Part shown: positions 32,235 to 42,819 of the stretch, piece by piece
Layout of the letters: each line of letters begins with the position of its first letter
Numbering within the stretch: the first letter of the stretch is position 1
Source of the DNA: Agarophyton chilense
Lineage: Eukaryota > Rhodophyta > Florideophyceae > Gracilariales > Gracilariaceae
Reading direction: 5' to 3'
Length of the DNA: 64,000 bases
Assembly: GCA_030374765.1 (NCBI GenBank)
Contig: JARGXX010000002.1
Span: forward strand, 930,001 to 994,000
Translations under genes and position numbers: made by a program
Notes under the pieces: generated by a model
Told to the model about the DNA's origin: nothing
The model's database searches: none
What the model saw: the letters and a program-made list of their open reading frames with translations, nothing else

Positions 32235-32618
32235 ATGCGCTTGCGCCAAACCATCACCGTAATATCGGTGCCAATTCTTCCCGGATACAAGAGCAATAAT
32301 TTTTCGCACGCATTTTGTGTAGCTGTTTATCGAATAATAGGGAGCCGTTTCAGTTCTCATTGCCGACCTGTATCGCCAGACCTCTATGCGATCTGGTGTG
32401 TTTCGTTTCGGGTCACAACAGAATTATTTGCGGACCCCATTGACGAGAATGGTGTATTCCAAGACTTCTGTAGTACAGATGCTTTTGATGCAGATTTTGA
32501 GAGCGTCCGGGTATGGGAATATGTCGATGCGACCCTCGAGGGAGGCTGCGGTAACCCACCGTTCGATAAATCGCTCCTAGAAAAGATGGTTACGGAGTTT
32601 AACAAAGGAGCGCGGTGA
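32235..32618 (+). pseudogene. PCIF1-like adenine methyltransferase fragment
   Basis: The C-terminal half of this 127-codon frame reads T-E-L-F-A-D-P-I-D-E-N-G-V-F, then D-A-F-D-A-D-F-E-S, then G-G-C-G-N-P-P-F-D-K-S-L-L. The order E-L-F-A-(S)-P-(I/L)-N, a D-x-D-F-G-S-like turn and then N-P-P-F is that of the catalytic domain of PCIF1-type N6-adenosine methyltransferases, where N-P-P-F is the catalytic motif. The frame stops soon after, without the rest of the domain, so it is probably a truncated pseudogene. The N-terminal half is not recognisable. Other N6-adenine methyltransferases share N-P-P-F, so the subfamily is tentative. Confidence 0.4.
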
Positions 32619-34609
32619 AGAGGCCCTTACTGGTGATGCGTCCTACTCCCACTGGTTAAGTCAATAGGCATGTTAGAACGTACTTCTTTGTCCTCTAAAA
32701 CCTTCATGCTACGCCATTTACTAGCAGAGTGCCTTCTTTTTCTCAATGAAGAAGGTGTTTTCTGAATGCCCTTTCAACGCTTCGCAAATGACACAAAATT
32801 GCGTCCCACAAAATTGCTTTCCACTCAACCTATCGAGCTCATTCCGCCTTTTCCAGCTTTGGAGCGCAGATCGACATCTTTTCCTGAAGCGCTTTGGATC
32901 AGGAATGATGGACCATCCGGAAGCCAAATAACGGAAATCTGTACATAAAAGAAGTGGCCGGCTGCATTTCCAACGAATGGGTTTGGGAGTAGCGTAGTGT
33001 CGACAACGAACCGCGAGTGAACATGCTTTTAAGTCAGAAAAACGTAGGCATTTGATCTTTTTCTCGAGTTCGCACAGCATGGCAAACAAACATCGGAAAA
33101 TGGGCTTTTAGATGTATTTGACATCAAAATGTTATTCGTGTTTTTCATCGCCGAAGCTACCTCCAGAAAGCCTCAGATTTGCGTTTTGGATGCGCTGTTC
33201 GGAGTTATGATTCCAGTCAATGAGACAATGTGCATCGAGTGATGGTACAGGACTTGACGATAAATGCGTCGATGCACTGCAGCCAGTTGGAAAAGTCGTC
33301 CACGTTCCTCCACGGAGATGATCAAAACCTTGATTTTGCACAGGGGACAAAACCCTAGAAAAAGAAATACCAAAAAAAATGATGCCCATATCTTTTCGGA
33401 TTGCTCACTGTTGAGAACTTCTTGCAAAAAGAGGATAATGGATTGCGAATGCAACCTGTTTTGGGCGGTTGCGTAGGTTGCACTACAATTCGTTGTAACA
33501 ATCACACTATCGAAAGTTAACGATAGATCGAATGGTCATTTGAATATGTAGCCTAGTCTAGTAGACGTTGAACTAGAATGACGCTGCTTACTAGGAGCGA
33601 CAGAGACTTACACCATGATCCCAGCCACTATAAAAGAGCTCGGGACAAGAGAACTTCTTCTCTTCTCAAAAAACCATCGAACACCAACCTTCAACTTCTT
33701 CATCACAGCTTTCCTCAATAGCATCTCTGTCTTTCGCGTCTTTTTGCCTTTTTTTCAAATTCTAAGCCGTTTACGCCAAATTTGCCGCGCTGCCACATTC
33801 TACTCCGTCTACATCAACTCTTCAATATCTACTTCATGTACACCGAATCGAACTTTGCACAACACTCACAAGCTGTTTGTTGGTTTAAGACTATTTTACA
33901 GTTGACGCAACTGATGACAGAAATTTTTTGCCGATTGCTAATTTCCACTTTTGAAAAAACAAAAACGTTCTCTGAGCTTGGAAATAACCCTGTTGTTAAC
34001 CATGCACATGCACAATTCGAAAGAGAATTCTTAGATCAACGCACGCCATGCATGACCGTCGAGCAACCCAGACTGTCCAACGCTTGCAGCTCACCTGCTT
34101 GGGAAAACTATCACCGCGCAAAGACCGATCTCACTTGGTTCTTGGAGTACCTTCGAATTTTTCCTTACGTTTCTTCAGTCCGTTACTTCTACCCCATTAC
34201 TCCATTGTTTATAAGATTTATTTATCCCCGACCTGATGTAGACTATCGCAAACACATTCTCAGCATATCTGACGAAGAGTTTACCCGAATGTATCGACTA
34301 ATGAAAGCACAATTTTTGTTACTTTTTTCCGGTGCCACATGCTACAATTGAGGGCAGCTAAAGAAAAAAATTCGCGATCACTCGGGAGGTCCCACCAGCT
34401 GTAATGCTTTTATTGAAATTGCGCTTGTTAGTTGGAGAAAGCTTGGACTTATAGTGGCCTTTTGATATAGAAATTTATATTGTTTACAGTTTATTTGAAG
34501 AGACTTTACATGCCTTGAACAGATTTTTTCTAAGTATAATATTTCCAACTGCAGGAGAAATTTCGAACTTTTCGTAAGAGTCCATTTGAAGATGTTATAG
34601 ACGCCCTCG
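32619..34609. other. No gene recognised
   Basis: Several 60-190-codon frames on both strands, the longest at 33782-34351 plus, have no recognisable motifs. They could be decayed transposon DNA. Confidence 0.35.
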
Positions 34610-35192
34610 TGTGATATTACCCTGGTGACTGTAGAGGTCGGTAGCAGAATGGATGTTTACAAAAAGTACTGCAGAGAGCAGGTGTCGCCTTGCGAACAAC
34701 TGTCCTTGGAAGGAGTAGTGTGTGAGAAAAAGGCCAAGAACTCCTGATGAAGATAACGATACTTTTAGACACGAGACGGTAGTGCAGGTGGGTCTGTACG
34801 CATGAAACACGGAATCAGCCCGATAAATCTATGCATATAACAAACGATCAATAACAAAACACACAAACAAACATACAAAACATAGTAATAAAGATAGAGA
34901 AACGGCAAAATAACGGAGAAATTTCTTCGAAACAAGAACTATAGCTCAGATGCGGTTGGCACTGATGCTACAAGTGCACCTGCGTCGATAAGGACTTTAG
35001 GATTCCTCGCGAAAACCAAGATGGTGATAAATTGGTTGTGGGTTGGCCTCTGTCTTCCTCACCCGGGCCCGAGCGCCGTTAATTAGGCCAGGGTGAAGAG
35101 GAACTATATTAATGTAATTTATACTCTATGGTGTGCCATGAAAAAATTATTCTAAAATAAACGAATTAATTATTTGGTGATCACATTGTACA
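34610..35192 (-). mobile_element. LTR of gypsy copy G
   Basis: 583 bp aligning with the LTRs at 35573-36155 and 40290-40897 in the same orientation. Termini in element orientation are TGTACAAT and near ATATCACA. Shared internal blocks include AGACCCAAG-like and ACCAAGATGGTG-type sequences. It is followed on its inner side by the aORF leader, so it is a 3' LTR. Confidence 0.7.
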
Positions 35193-35572
35193 TGTGTGCA
35201 GTAGTTCAGTTTTATTAAATTATTTTAAATTTCCAATTCTTTCCTAAGGCATTCTTCTTATAGCATCTCGTTATTGAGTACAGTACCAAGAATAGCTTAT
35301 GAATGCCGCACATTGACTTCGGTGGTTTTCGAACATTCGAATCAATATGGATTCCGAATGCTACATTTCGACGGAATATCGATAGAGATACAGCAACCAT
35401 CTTTAGCAAAAGTTGCAGATCCCTGTATGTATCACAACAGGAAAAACATTTTTGCAATTGCCATTCAGGCTGTGGTTGAAGCAGACTAAAGCTTTTGTTG
35501 TATCTCCGCAAGCCACGTTTAAACTACTCAGGATTCGACTTCTCTCACAGCTATTAAATTTTACGAGTTGTT
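35193..35572 (+). pseudogene. aORF leader and first codons of gypsy copy G, truncated
   Basis: This stretch resembles the leader between LTR and aORF of elements A, D and E (GCTTATGAATGCC block about 107 bases from the LTR). It is cut off at about the expected aORF start by the LTR of copy E. No reading frame survives. Confidence 0.5.
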
Positions 35573-36155
35573 TGTGGTATTCTACAGGAGACTTTAAGAT
35601 TCTCGATATCCGTGTGGATGTCCACAGTAAAAACCGCAGAAGCGGGCGTCTCCCTGCAAGCGACTGTTCATAAAAGAAGATATGTGAGAGAGGATGGTCA
35701 GTGAAGCCTGAGGAAATGAACGATGCTTGTATATACGAGATGATATTCCAGGTGGGGCGGTACTTAAGAAACACGATATCGGCTCGACAACCATTGTGAA
35801 CTAGCACAAAACAAAAACAAAAAAACCAACATACAAAACAAAAAATAAAGGAAGCCGTAAACAAAGCGAAGGGGAGAATATGCTCGGAACAAGAGCCATG
35901 GATCACATGCGATTAGCACAGAGCGATTAGGCTATAGGTGCTCCTACGTCGATGACGTCTCTAGGAATCCTCGGCAACACCAAGATGGTGGTAAGTTGGT
36001 TATTGTTGGCCTCTGTCTTCCTCATCCGGGGCCAAGCGCTCTTTGCTGTGCCCGGAGGCAAAAGGGCTACTGTATTGTAATGTCTTCACTGTGTTGTTCC
36101 ACAAAGTAATTATTTTAAAATGAACGAATTAAGTATTTGGTGGTTCCACTGTGCA
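35573..36155 (-). mobile_element. 3' LTR of gypsy copy E
   Basis: 583 bp, ends TGCACAG...TACCACA in element orientation, related to the LTRs of A, D and G. It lies inside copy G and is followed by the leader and aORF of E. Confidence 0.75.
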
Positions 36156-36484
36156 AGCGTACAGTAGTACAGTGCTACTGAATTAATCCTAATTTTCAAT
36201 CTTTCCATGAAGTATCTTCTCATAGTATGTCGATCCATAATACAGTACAAAGAGTAGCTTATGAACGCCTTATATCGACTTGGATAAGTTTCGATCATTT
36301 GATTCAATATGCATCTCAAAAGCTACAAGACACATCGTTAAGAGCGAAGCACCCGCAACGCAAGTACATAAAAGCGTAGTCACAGCGTGCTTCACTCCGT
36401 CTTCACGATCTCAACAAACTCCCAAACGTTTCGTTTTAACAAGACCGCTTCTCAAGTCTTCTTGAACAATCTGCGATATTCGCG

Positions 36485-38109
36485 ATGAGCAATCCCCGCT
36501 ATGTGAGGTATCCACGAACGTCTTACGATGACCTGGATGAACCAGCACATCATCACAAAACTACCTCGTTGAGACGTTCCGATCCGGGATCACAAACAGA
36601 GCTTCTGTTGACTTCTTCCTCAGGTTCTAGCCCTTCAGATCTTTCTTCAACAGCAGCCGTTCTGCAACCACCATCGTCTACGATTCAGAATTTCCCGCAC
36701 TATAGGAACCTCGTCGGGCGGAACCCGATGCACCACACTGCGCTTTTTCCTAGTGCTCACTGGTCTTACTCGGTGGCTGTCCGCGACGAAAATCACATTG
36801 GTCAGTACGTAGTCGTTGGTCGACTTCCTGACGGTATTCCGTGATATTTGCTACCCACAAGGGACTGGCTCATACCTTGTGCGATTCTAAACAAAGCGGT
36901 AAGTCGCTTTGGCTCCCAAAGCGTGGCAAAATCCCGCGCAAAGTTCACTCGACTATTGTTCAAGCGGATGCGCAGCGTGATTGGGACCCTTCCCTTAAAA
37001 GAATGTTGGAACTTCTATACCTGGATCTACAGAACGAACGGAGAAGCTTAATCTTATGTCGAGAACCTCATGGATATGAATGTCCAACCGTGGCGCGGCG
37101 TACGCGGAGTATCCAACATGGCTCTCTGTTTTCACAGTTTTCAGATACGAGCAGAGTTTTCCTACCTTCACACGCGCGATAATCTCCATTGGGAACTCCC
37201 TCGATGGGAGAGGCGTACTTGATCACGACTAGAATACTTGGTCTCGTACCAAATGCTGTAGATCAACCAGATTCGGTATAACTCGTTCATCGGGCGCTAC
37301 GTTTCTATCGCCAGTTATTGCCATTTAATAGAGTTCTCGTGGTTTTTCTGTGAATCCCACCCCAGTGATCACCTCCGCAAGTTCCCAACTTTCTAATGAT
37401 CCGTTCTCCGATTGCTGGGTAGTCGTCTACAGGGATTCCATCGTGAAGATGGCCGCTTTTGTTCGATGGGATGTGTATGACACTTATTGTCTGTGGTACA
37501 TGAGCCCAATGGCCCGACAACTTTCAAGACAGCTCGATCTTTTCCTAATATCGGTATCACGGGCAAATCACCAAGAGTTTCCGCACCTGATGAGCTGTCT
37601 CGTCTTTATTATTCCCCTGCAAGAACTGCGCCTGGCGGCCATTTCGTATGGTATGATCAATGGACCAAAGAACACATCGATGGCGATCACGCCAATACCG
37701 TACTGGAAACCAGAGAGAGATTCTTCCTACGCAGCCAACTGGCAGTCAATTTGAGTCTGTGCATCTTAATTCCGACGCACTCGAGGACAAGCTCCAAGAA
37801 ATTGATTGCGATGAAGAGCCTGAAGAGGCGGGCTTCGAAGTCACCGTTCTAACGATAAATGACGGCATTGAGCCGATAACTTTTGCTGAATCACAAACAG
37901 ATGGCTGTGAGTCAACAGCTGAGATTCATAATCCTTCCTACGAAGCCGAAAAGCCGGTGGTGTCGTCGCATAATCCGGAACTCGACAATTTGAGGCGGTT
38001 CTTCGGGTACGCAAGGATTCCTCTCGATTCCAATCAAGGTCACGGGCAGCAGAGTTTGAGTCGCTTGCGCTCCTCGATGGGCAACCACCCCGGAACTCCA
38101 AGCCCGTGA
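36485..38109 (+). pseudogene. aORF of gypsy copy E, nearly full length
   Basis: About 540 codons from M-S-N-P-R-Y-V to the stop at 38107-38109, convergent with the minus-strand pol remains of copy E. One phase carries the Ser-rich N-terminus, V-V-G-R-L-P-D-G-I-P (then TGA where D has Trp), A-V-S-R-F-G and R-T-N-G-E-A (then TAA where D has Tyr). The phase changes near 37350, giving C-W-V-V-V-Y, W-D-V-Y-D-T and R-Q-L-D-L. It changes again for V-W-Y-D-Q-W-T and an I-D-C-D-E-E-P-E-E acidic stretch. The last codons S-S-M-G...P-S-P match A in frame. The stops fall at residues conserved in other copies, so the gene was once intact. Function unknown. Confidence 0.65.
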
Positions 38110-38167
38110 GGTCGCACCTCATTTGTACTGTAGTAGACCGTCTAGCGGTATAAAATTGAGATAAACT

Positions 38168-38275
38168 CTTTCACTTCTGCCTCCAGATAATTTGTTTTCA
38201 TTTTTTTCTACTCCTTGGTTCTCAGCTGCTTCTTCATCTACATGATACTTCATGCTGCTTTCTGTCCTCCTAGAA
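38168..38275 (+). other. Pyrimidine-rich tract of copy E
   Basis: T- and C-rich DNA just after the aORF stop, in the same position and strand sense as the tracts in elements A, D and B. Confidence 0.4.
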
Positions 38276-38508
38276 ATGAAAATAGATCAGGCCTTCTTGA
38301 GACCTTTGTTTCTTCTTGTCGCTTTAGGGATCACATTAGATCAGGCCTTTCTGAGACCGTCAAACCGACTAGAGCGTCATTAATATTACTGGAAATATCC
38401 ACCTTAGCTCTTCTAGAGTACGATATCCCGTGAGATCGTGGTAAGTGATGTATAGGCTCCTATGTATCATCTGTTATCTGTAGCATGCTATTCATGGCTT
38501 ATGATTCG

Positions 38509-40289
38509 TTAGATAAGGTACTCTTCTCCTCCATTGAGCGACGTTGAGGCCGAGATAGCGCCATTGTGATCAGGTCCTGCCGTACGTACTTCGTGTACAG
38601 CCGAATGAGTGTGCTCCAAGTTCAATTTCTTCCCTGAAGTATCTGATGTCGCGTTACAGATTTCATCAGGTTTGATCACTTCTTGGTGTTTCAGGGCGAG
38701 TCTTCTGGATTCCCGTGATCTATCCAGTTCAGCCGAGGCCTCCAACACAGCGCTCTCTTTATCCGATTCTTTCGGCGATAAAGCGATGTCTCTTCTCGCG
38801 GTACGTCTTTTTTCTGCTCTTGCGGCCATTTATGATTTTACGCTAATAGTAGCGGTGGGCGTGGGGCAAATACCCTGTCGCACGGCATCCTTCGACGAAG
38901 GGTCAGCCGATATAACCTTGTAAGTAAACTGTGGTCTTTCCGCTTTAACTCCATATCCCTCAAGATCAAGATCCCTTTTCTCCTTGTGAGATTCCTTCAC
39001 ATTTCAAGTGATATACGTGTCTTTCCATCGGAGTAGCAGAACCTTTCTGCTGATTTCAGATTTTTCCTTGTGGTGTAATACTATAGGTGTCGTAATAGTT
39101 ACGACCTCAGGTTCTCCTGTTGATGGTTCTACGATGCAAGGTGCGCGACCACCTTCAAATGAAGTTTTTTTCACTGTTTTTTCCGAAGTCATCGGTATTC
39201 TTCACGTTAACGTGACCTGGTGTGGGAGCTGCAGCTCGTTGCGTGCTCACGACGCGTGTGGTCAATTCCGCTCCCCTCTGACCTCCAAGGTCCAAAATCC
39301 TACCCATCGATGCGCTGTGTGGCGGTGCCCCGCTTATTGACGAAATGCGCCGGTTCTCCGGATCGTCCCAGATACGTGGCAATATTTTTGAGATAATTTT
39401 GTTCTTAGGCGCAAGTCCCCAGGCGCCTGTATTGTAGGGCTCCGCGGTTGTGTTTTCACCTCAGTATGCACAAGAGTCAAACCTGTCGGCTGCAAATCAT
39501 CTTCAGGGATCGGCATGACGCCACCTACACCTGAACGTAATGCACTCACCACTCTATCACGTGAAATGCGCTCAACTTCCTTATCTCTTCCGATAAAAAC
39601 CGTGTGCTCGTCGACTTGAACAACTTCATACGGTCCGGTTGCGATTGGAGCTAAATTGTTACGGGGTTTTCGTATTTTTCCTTCTCTGGTTTTTCGATTA
39701 TCCTTGTTTTCTATTCTCACGAAGGCGTGTCCTCGAACTCGGACATCCGGAAGTGTCCGCCATACTGACGCGTCGTAATTGTGTTTGTAGCGTGCTTCGG
39801 TCTTTTCCGGTCTGCGTTGGTTGTGGTTGTGTGGTGCTTTTGCGCAGCTCGTTCCTTTAGCGTAGGTGAAACTGAGCCAGCATCGGCATATCCTCATCTT
39901 CGGTTCTGTCCGGGCGAATCTAGATTGGTAACACTGGTGGGAGGAGTGATAGAACCAGCTCTAATGGCGCTATCTTCGTATTCGAATGAACCTGCGTATC
40001 GCACGCGTAACAAAGCGTGTCCGCATAAAGATCCCGGTTCTTGTGATTTTCAGCGATGTAGTGCCGTAGTGCAGCGAGTAATGTACGATTGTACCATTCC
40101 ACCTGCCCGTTACATTGCGGATAATACGTCGTTGTGAACACGTTCTAAATTCCCAGTATCTTGCATACATCTTTTAAGAAGCGTGCAACGAATTTTTTAC
40201 CATTATCTGAGAGCAGAGTGTCCGGCGGTCCGTAGAAATATACGCAGTGGTGGGTAAACGCTCGTTTTATCACGGCAGCAGTGTTCCGT
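38509..40289 (-). pseudogene. Integrase, tail and chromodomain remnant of copy E
   Basis: Read from the right, the integrase core begins within the R-I-T-A-type segment and keeps Y-F-Y-G-P-P-D-T-L-L-S-D-N-G-K (second catalytic Asp). N-G-Q-V-E-W follows, where the catalytic Glu is present but the next Arg is Trp. The GPY-like region appears at about 39650-39590 (A-T-G-P-Y-E-V-V). The tail is broken by shifts, and the frame ends at 38509 in G-E-E-Y-L-I, the start of the chromodomain. The first part of the integrase is missing because the LTR of copy D sits at 40290. Confidence 0.75.
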
Positions 40290-40897
40290 TGTGGTATTCT
40301 ACTGAAGACTGTAGAGGTCTCGGTGCAGTGGGTATCCACAGAAATAACCGCGAAGAGCGGGTGTCGCCTTGCGAGTGGCGGTTCTTAGATAAGAAGAGAG
40401 CATGTGGAAAGCAACCAGGTATGCCTGAACAATAGGAATATTACGTGTATTCACGAGGCGAATGTCCAGATACAGCGGTACGTAATGCACACGAGATCGG
40501 CTCGACAACCCTTGTGATAACACAAATAACCGTGTAACAGTAGGTAAAACAAGAAAGAAACAACACACACACACACACACACAGAAAGCTGTAGAAGAAG
40601 GGCGGTAAACGCGCAACAGTAGAGGGTCTTCTCGGAACAAGACCTATAGCTCAGAACGGTTAAGAATTGATATTATAGGTGCTTCTTTGTGGTCAACCAC
40701 TTTAGGATTTCTAGGACTCACCAAGATGGTGTTTTGGTTTGTGGCTAGTTGGCCTTTCGCCGTCCTCACCTGGGCCTTGCGCCCTTTAATGTGCCAAGAG
40801 GCAAGGCCAGTACTGTACAGTAATGCATACACGTGTTGTGCTACTACACAAATACCTAAATAATACCAAATAAAATATTTGGTGATGGCACCTTACA
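40290..40897 (-). mobile_element. 3' LTR of gypsy copy D
   Basis: 608 bp with TGTAAGG...TACCACA termini in element orientation, the closest relative of the 3' LTR of element A. It interrupts the integrase of copy E. A CA/TG microsatellite lies at about 40562-40582, matching that in A. Confidence 0.8.
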
Positions 40898-41246
40898 GTG
40901 TACACTGGATACAATACTTCTTTATAAAATTTCTCCTATCCAAACCTTTCCATGATGTAATTATTTTCATAACCTCTGGTAATCGAGTATATCCTAAGCA
41001 ATACCTTATGAATGCCGTATCGCGACTTCGTAGTATTTTGAACGGTCGAACTCGGGGGCATCCAGAATGCTATATATCCCCCGGTTAAGAGCGGAGCACC
41101 CGCGACGCATTGTCTGTAAAATAAATGGCAGCGCTTCTCGGGCATTCCCATTCTTCTTTTCGTATCACAACGTTGTGTTTCCCCAATCCACCTCGCGACC
41201 ATCTCGCTATTCCATCGATCAAGATTTTCTTGTATCTGACATCACG

Positions 41247-41951
41247 CGATAAGCAACTTTTTGTCTCACGTGATCAATTCACCTACGTCCTAGGACGATC
41301 TCGACAACCCTCCGATTCAGCAGACTTCTGCGACGCCTAAAGGTTCCGCTCCAATCTCCCGAATTACCCCTTTGCCGTAATCGGCTTCCAGTCCTAGTCC
41401 TGCATACCTTTCCTCCACAGCAGCTGTTCTGCAACCTGCGTCCTCCTCCATACAGAGGTTGCCGCATTACGCGAACTTTTCCGGCCGAAACCCCTTAAAG
41501 CACTCTGCATTATACGTGCGAGCGTCTTGGTTTTCCCCTGCGGCGGTCCGCGACGAAGCTCTGATGAATCAGTAGATGCTCGCCGGTCGCCTTTCCGATG
41601 GTATCCCATGGCATGCGTTGTTTCCAACAGATTGGCTGAGACATTGCGCCCTTCCAAAAAATGCAATCAGTCGCTTCGGAAACGAGAGCTTTCTCAATGC
41701 GCGCGAACGATTCACCCGTCTGGTGTACCCGCGATTACGCCGCATTATAGGCTCGGTGCCTATCAATGAGGATTGGAAATTCGATACCTTCTCTGCCAGA
41801 ACAAATGGAGAGGCCTACTCGTATGTCGGGAACCTAGCGGCTTTGGATGTCCAAAGGTGGCGCGGTGTTCGTGGAGTATCCATCGTGGCAGCAGATGCTG
41901 AATCTCTTGCACTCCTCGATGGATATGAACTCAGATAAGCCAAATCCCTAA
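41247..41951 (+). pseudogene. aORF of gypsy copy D, start lost and middle deleted
   Basis: The expected start is ATA-AGC-AAC (Met to Ile) at about 41247. The frame then runs in one phase with stops in the N-terminal third. A clean section of 120 codons from 41576 gives G-R-L-S-D-G-I-P-W, F-P-T-D-W-L, I-S-R-F-G, R-F-T-R-L-V, R-T-N-G-E-A-Y and R-W-R-G-V-R-G-V. It then jumps straight to the C-terminal end (S-S-M-D...K-P-N-P, stop 41949-41951), having lost about 1 kb that A and E keep. The preserved part is the best copy of the N-terminal domain in the window. Confidence 0.6.
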
Positions 41952-42007
41952 CTCTCTGGCCTGAGGGCACTGTAACAAACCGACTAGCGGTAATCTTGAG
42001 ATAAAAA

Positions 42008-42013
42008 AATAAA
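42008..42013 (+). terminator. AATAAA signal after the aORF of copy D
   Basis: AATAAA about 57 bases after the aORF stop, matching the twin signals in element A in position and context. Confidence 0.4.
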
Positions 42014-42239
42014 ACGTGTTGATCTTCTGCAACTTTTTTGCTTCACTTCTAACTTCTTGTTGACCTCCACTTCATTTTTTTCCCTCCTGGAGTTTCTTCA
42101 TACTTCGGTAGGGATCGGATTCGATCAGGCTCTCCTAACACAACCAAACCGACGAGAGAGTTATCAATATTGTCTGGGACATCCAGTTTACCACGTCGCC
42201 AGTACGTGAGCACTTGTGATCGTGGTATATTGCGTATGG

Positions 42240-42244
42240 GCTCC
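42240..42244. repeat. Target-site duplication of element C, left copy
   Basis: GCTCC here and at 51520-51524 flank element C. Joining the outer sides of the two copies restores the order of element A at about 2757-2775 (TACATGGGAGC, then the CCATACGCAATATA region), which proves that C landed in a family A element. Confidence 0.85.
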
Positions 42245-42694
42245 TTTGAAGGAGCAATGATTACGATTGAGCTCTGTAAGCCGCCGGGCCCTGAGGTATC
42301 TTACAGACGACACGTGGACGGGTCGACCTCAGGTGGACTCATGTTGATTATTAATTTATTTTAATATGTGTAATAGATTAGCATTACAATTCCAAAGAGA
42401 TCTCAGCGCCTCGCCAGTACTAGTTACTTGGCTCGAGTGACGCTTCTCCCTTAGAGTAAGGTAGGCCCCGTTCGGATACTAAATAACCCCCTTTGGTATG
42501 TTAGTTCCACCAATTGGTCTTCAAGCCATCCATCGTTTCCGTAGCTCCAACCTGCAAGACTACGCAGTAAACGCCAGCCCATTGTACCAAGTACTCTGGG
42601 AGTGCCGCCGTCAAGGATTCGAACCTTAGGATCCGCTCTACCACGCTACCACCGGTCGAGAACCGTACGCTGACCCACCACACATTGCGTTACA
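42245..42694 (+). repeat. 5' LTR of element C
   Basis: 450 bp, beginning TTTGAAGGAGC (mutated from TGTTAAGG as in the other LTR) and ending GCGTTACA. It aligns with 51076-51519. Near its 3' end the opposite strand resembles a tRNA: GTGGTAGAGCG, then AAGGTTCGAATCCTT. Confidence 0.85.
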
Positions 42695-42697
42695 TTT

Positions 42698-42711
42698 TGG
42701 TCTCCCGACTT
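42698..42711 (+). promoter_or_regulatory. tRNA primer-binding site of element C
   Basis: TGGTCTCCCGACTT, three bases after the 5' LTR, identical to the sites of elements B and F. Confidence 0.85.
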
Positions 42712-42819
42712 AGAATCCCTTTGGAATAATTGAGCGGACCACTGGAACGAAGAATTATACGGATTATAACCTTTGGTTTAATTCCCCAACGGACCCGAAG
42801 TACAGAAGGAACCGCCATT

